This document shows positions 51,458 through 53,332 of a stretch of 53,332 nucleotides of DNA, one piece after another. Within the stretch, counting starts at the first letter, position 1, and each line of letters opens with the position of its first letter. The stretch is from contig JAJDVB010000015.1 of assembly GCA_022826345.1 (NCBI GenBank), positions 1 to 53,332 on the forward strand, read 5' to 3'. The notes beneath the pieces are model-generated. The model searched no databases. It saw only the letters and a program-made list of their open reading frames with translations, and was not told the DNA's origin. The stretch is from Alphaproteobacteria bacterium. Lineage in GTDB: Bacteria; Pseudomonadota; Alphaproteobacteria; UBA828. A program made the translations under genes and the position numbers.

Positions 51458-52144
51458 TTACCCCGTGCTGTCGGGGTCCGGCTGCTGGCCGTAGGTCTTC
51501 AACATCTCCAGCACCTCGGCCATCTTTCGCTGCGAGATTATCTTCAGGTCATTGCCAGTGGCAGCGCCGATGGCCAGCGCGCGGCAATAGAGCTCCGCCA
51601 AATACTCGATCTCGATGAGCAGATTGACGCAGTCATCCGGCGTCTCACCCAGGACGATGGCACCGTGATTCTGCAGCAGGCAGGCGCGCCGATCCTTGAG
51701 CGCCTCGACGGCAACGTCGGAGAGTGCCTGGGTCGTGGGCGTGCGGTAGGGCGCACAGCGGATGTTTGTGCCTCCTGCGGTTCCGACCATGTAGTGAACG
51801 GCCGGAATCTCCATCCCGTGCACGGCGAGCGCGGTGCAATGAACCGAATGACTGTGGAGGATTGCGTTCACATCCGGCCGCGAGGCGAAGATGTCGCGGT
51901 GGAAGCGCCATTCGCTGGTGGGGATTCGCGTGCCCCACTGGCGGCCGCCCAAATCCATCTCGACGATGTCGGCGGGCGTCATCGTGTCGTAATGGAGGCC
52001 GGAGGGCGTGACCAGGAACCTCTCGCCCACCCGGAATCCGATGTTGCCCGCAGTGCCGTGATTGAGGCCGATTGCATCGGTCCTGAGGGCGGCGTCGATG
52101 ATCGCGCGCCGCGCTTTCAAATGCGTCAATCTCTTGCGGGGCAT
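51458..52144 (-). CDS. class II aldolase/adducin family protein
   Basis: A 228-residue protein of the fuculose-phosphate aldolase family. The frame is open further upstream, but the ATG at 52144 (MPRKRLTHLKARRAI) starts the family fold. The zinc-site histidines are in LHSHSVH (97-99) and LQNHGAIVLG; Glu78 in PTSEWRFH is the likely catalytic acid. GTAGNIGFR (31-38) resembles the phosphate loop. It may cleave a sugar phosphate or act as a decarboxylase-like adducin relative; the substrate is unknown. It lies 43 bases after adk on the same strand, where a ribosomal gene is usually found. Confidence 0.85.
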   Translation of the reverse strand: MPRKRLTHLKARRAIIDAALRTDAIGLNHGTAGNIGFRVGERFLVTPSGLHYDTMTPADIVEMDLGGRQWGTRIPTSEWRFHRDIFASRPDVNAILHSHSVHCTALAVHGMEIPAVHYMVGTAGGTNIRCAPYRTPTTQALSDVAVEALKDRRACLLQNHGAIVLGETPDDCVNLLIEIEYLAELYCRALAIGAATGNDLKIISQRKMAEVLEMLKTYGQQPDPDSTG

Positions 52145-52187
52145 GGCAGCGGCAGCGCCGGGCACGGGCAGCGGCCCGCGCCGCGCC

Positions 52188-52835
52188 TCAGTCCTGGAGA
52201 GCGGCGGCGATGGCCGCCGTGATGGTGTCGATGCCGCCGGAGCCGTCGACCCTGGCGAAGCGGCCGCCGGCCTCGTAGTGCGGGATGATCGGCGCCGTCT
52301 GCTCGTGGTAGGCGGCAAGCCGCGCGACCATGGTCTCTCGGTTATCGTCCGCCCGCCGCGTGAAGTTCGTGCCGCCGCAGTGGTCGCAGACGCCCTCGGT
52401 GCTCGGCCGGTTGAATTGATCGTGGTAGCCGGCGCCGCAGTCGGCACAGGAGAAGCGGCCGACGATGCGTTCGATCAGCGCCTCCTCGTCGACCTCGATG
52501 GCGACCACCCTGTCGAGCGCGAGTCCGCGCTCAGCCAGCATGGCGTCCAGCGCATCGGCCTGCGCCACCGTGCGCGGGAAGCCGTCGAGGATGAAGCCGT
52601 TGGCGCAGTCCGGCTCATCGATCCGCTCCGCGATCAGGGCGACCATGAGCGCATCCGGCACCAGCTCGCCGGCTTCCATGATTGCCTTGGCCTGGGTGCC
52701 GAGCGCCGTGCCCGCCTTCACCGCTGCCCGCAGCATGTCGCCCGTAGAAAGCTGGACGATGCCGAAACGCTCGACCAGTCTTTGCGCCTGCGTGCCCTTG
52801 CCCGCCCCCGGTGGGCCGAGAAGGATCAAGTTCAA
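52188..52835 (-). CDS. adk: adenylate kinase, TTG start
   Basis: A 215-residue long-type adenylate kinase. The P-loop is GPPGAGKGT (7-15), DGFPRTVAQA is the NMP-binding signature, and the LID carries a zinc finger with four Cys (CADC and CDHC, about 130-152). It begins at TTG, which overlaps the secY stop (TTGA), so translation is coupled. It interconverts ATP, AMP and ADP. Placement behind secY is the normal spc-operon order. Confidence 0.95.
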   Translation of the reverse strand: MNLILLGPPGAGKGTQAQRLVERFGIVQLSTGDMLRAAVKAGTALGTQAKAIMEAGELVPDALMVALIAERIDEPDCANGFILDGFPRTVAQADALDAMLAERGLALDRVVAIEVDEEALIERIVGRFSCADCGAGYHDQFNRPSTEGVCDHCGGTNFTRRADDNRETMVARLAAYHEQTAPIIPHYEAGGRFARVDGSGGIDTITAAIAAALQD

Positions 52836-53332
52836 CGCCGGCTCCCTCGGAGCTTCGCCTTCTTGATCAGCCCTTCGTATTGATGGGCGAGCAGGTGGGA
52901 CTGGATCTGCCCCACGGTATCCATGGTGACGGTAACGACGATGAGCAGACTCGTCCCGCCGAAATAGAACGGCACCGCATACTGGGAGATCAAGAGCTCG
53001 GGCAGGAGGCTCACCGCAGCAAGATAGAGCGCACCCCAGAAGGTCAGCCGAGTCAGCACATAGTCGAGATACTCGGCGGTGTTCTTGCCTGGACGGACTC
53101 CGGGTATGAAACCGCCGTTCTTCTTCAAATTATCGGCCGTGTCCTCCGGATTGAAGACGACCGAGGTGTAGAAGTACGTGAAGAAGATGATCGCCGCCGC
53201 GTAGATGATCATGTAGATCGGCTGGCCGCGACCGAGATAGCTGGTCAGCGCCGTCAGCCACTCAGGGCCGGAGCCCGCGTTGATGCTGAGCGCGGTGATC
53301 GGCAGCAGCAGGATCGAGCTTGCGAAGATCGG
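52832..53332 (-). CDS. secY: preprotein translocase subunit SecY, C-terminal part (runs off the window)
   Basis: The last 166 residues of SecY are in the window; the N-terminal part lies past 53332. Visible are PIFASSILLLPITALS, a membrane span IIYAAAIIFFTYFYTSVVF, the cytoplasmic segment NLKKNGGFIPGVRPGKNTAE (the conserved C5 loop that contacts SecA and the ribosome), and the last span before GQIQSHLLAHQYEGLIKKAK. It forms the protein-conducting channel in the inner membrane. Confidence 0.95.
   Translation of the reverse strand, partial: PIFASSILLLPITALSINAGSGPEWLTALTSYLGRGQPIYMIIYAAAIIFFTYFYTSVVFNPEDTADNLKKNGGFIPGVRPGKNTAEYLDYVLTRLTFWGALYLAAVSLLPELLISQYAVPFYFGGTSLLIVVTVTMDTVGQIQSHLLAHQYEGLIKKAKLRGSRR

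Overview
The window looks like chromosomal DNA of a high-GC alphaproteobacterium, probably of Rhodospirillales type. Support comes from the strong G/C third-position bias, the uvrC-pgsA-moaD-moaE order, the MarR/OmpR pair divergent from ilvE, the ybjN-proC pair, and a secY-adk end of the spc operon. No tRNA, rRNA, CRISPR array, insertion sequence or phage gene was seen. Genes are packed tightly, with many ATGA or GTGA overlaps. The largest gap without a gene is 281 bases (34434-34714).

Layout. 1-6715: partial phytanoyl-CoA dioxygenase, small cupin, PYROXD2-like FAD enzyme, then a near-continuous run of a dimethylglycine/sarcosine-dehydrogenase-like flavoprotein, a choline-kinase-like phosphotransferase and a proline-iminopeptidase-type hydrolase. 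6729-12391 (minus): SDR dehydrogenase and a first complete HAAT (branched-chain amino acid type) ABC importer. Together these suggest uptake and stepwise breakdown of an N-methylated or amide-containing compound (inference). 12551-14670: MoxR ATPase and CoxE-like VWA protein. 14800-18052: gpt, a CMD protein, ybjN, proC and a TetR regulator. 18062-21638: histidine kinase, OmpR and MarR regulators, ilvE. 21725-29072: O-antigen ligase and heptosyltransferase downstream of a six-gene uvrC-pgsA-mobB-moeA-moaD-moaE unit. 29291-39707: two further complete HAAT importers, arranged convergently around a 10-bp tandem repeat. 39965-43386: hsp20 with a heat-shock promoter and a candidate RNA thermometer, a DMT transporter, an MFS transporter and an NTF2-like protein. 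43603-46842: cupin, YbfB-type MFS and a TTC38-like TPR protein. 46839-51317: a Co-type nitrile-hydratase-family operon with its beta subunit in two genes, followed by a CaiB CoA-transferase and an acyl-CoA carboxyltransferase. 51458-53332: class II aldolase, adk and partial secY.

The most notable observations are the divided nitrile hydratase beta subunit, a MoaD whose Gly-Gly is not C-terminal, the hsp20 leader, the helically phased repeat between two liv operons, a dense cluster of palindromes after the DMT transporter gene, and the replacement of the expected rpsM after adk by an aldolase and nitrile hydratase genes. All functional calls are read from sequence motifs by eye; no database search was run.
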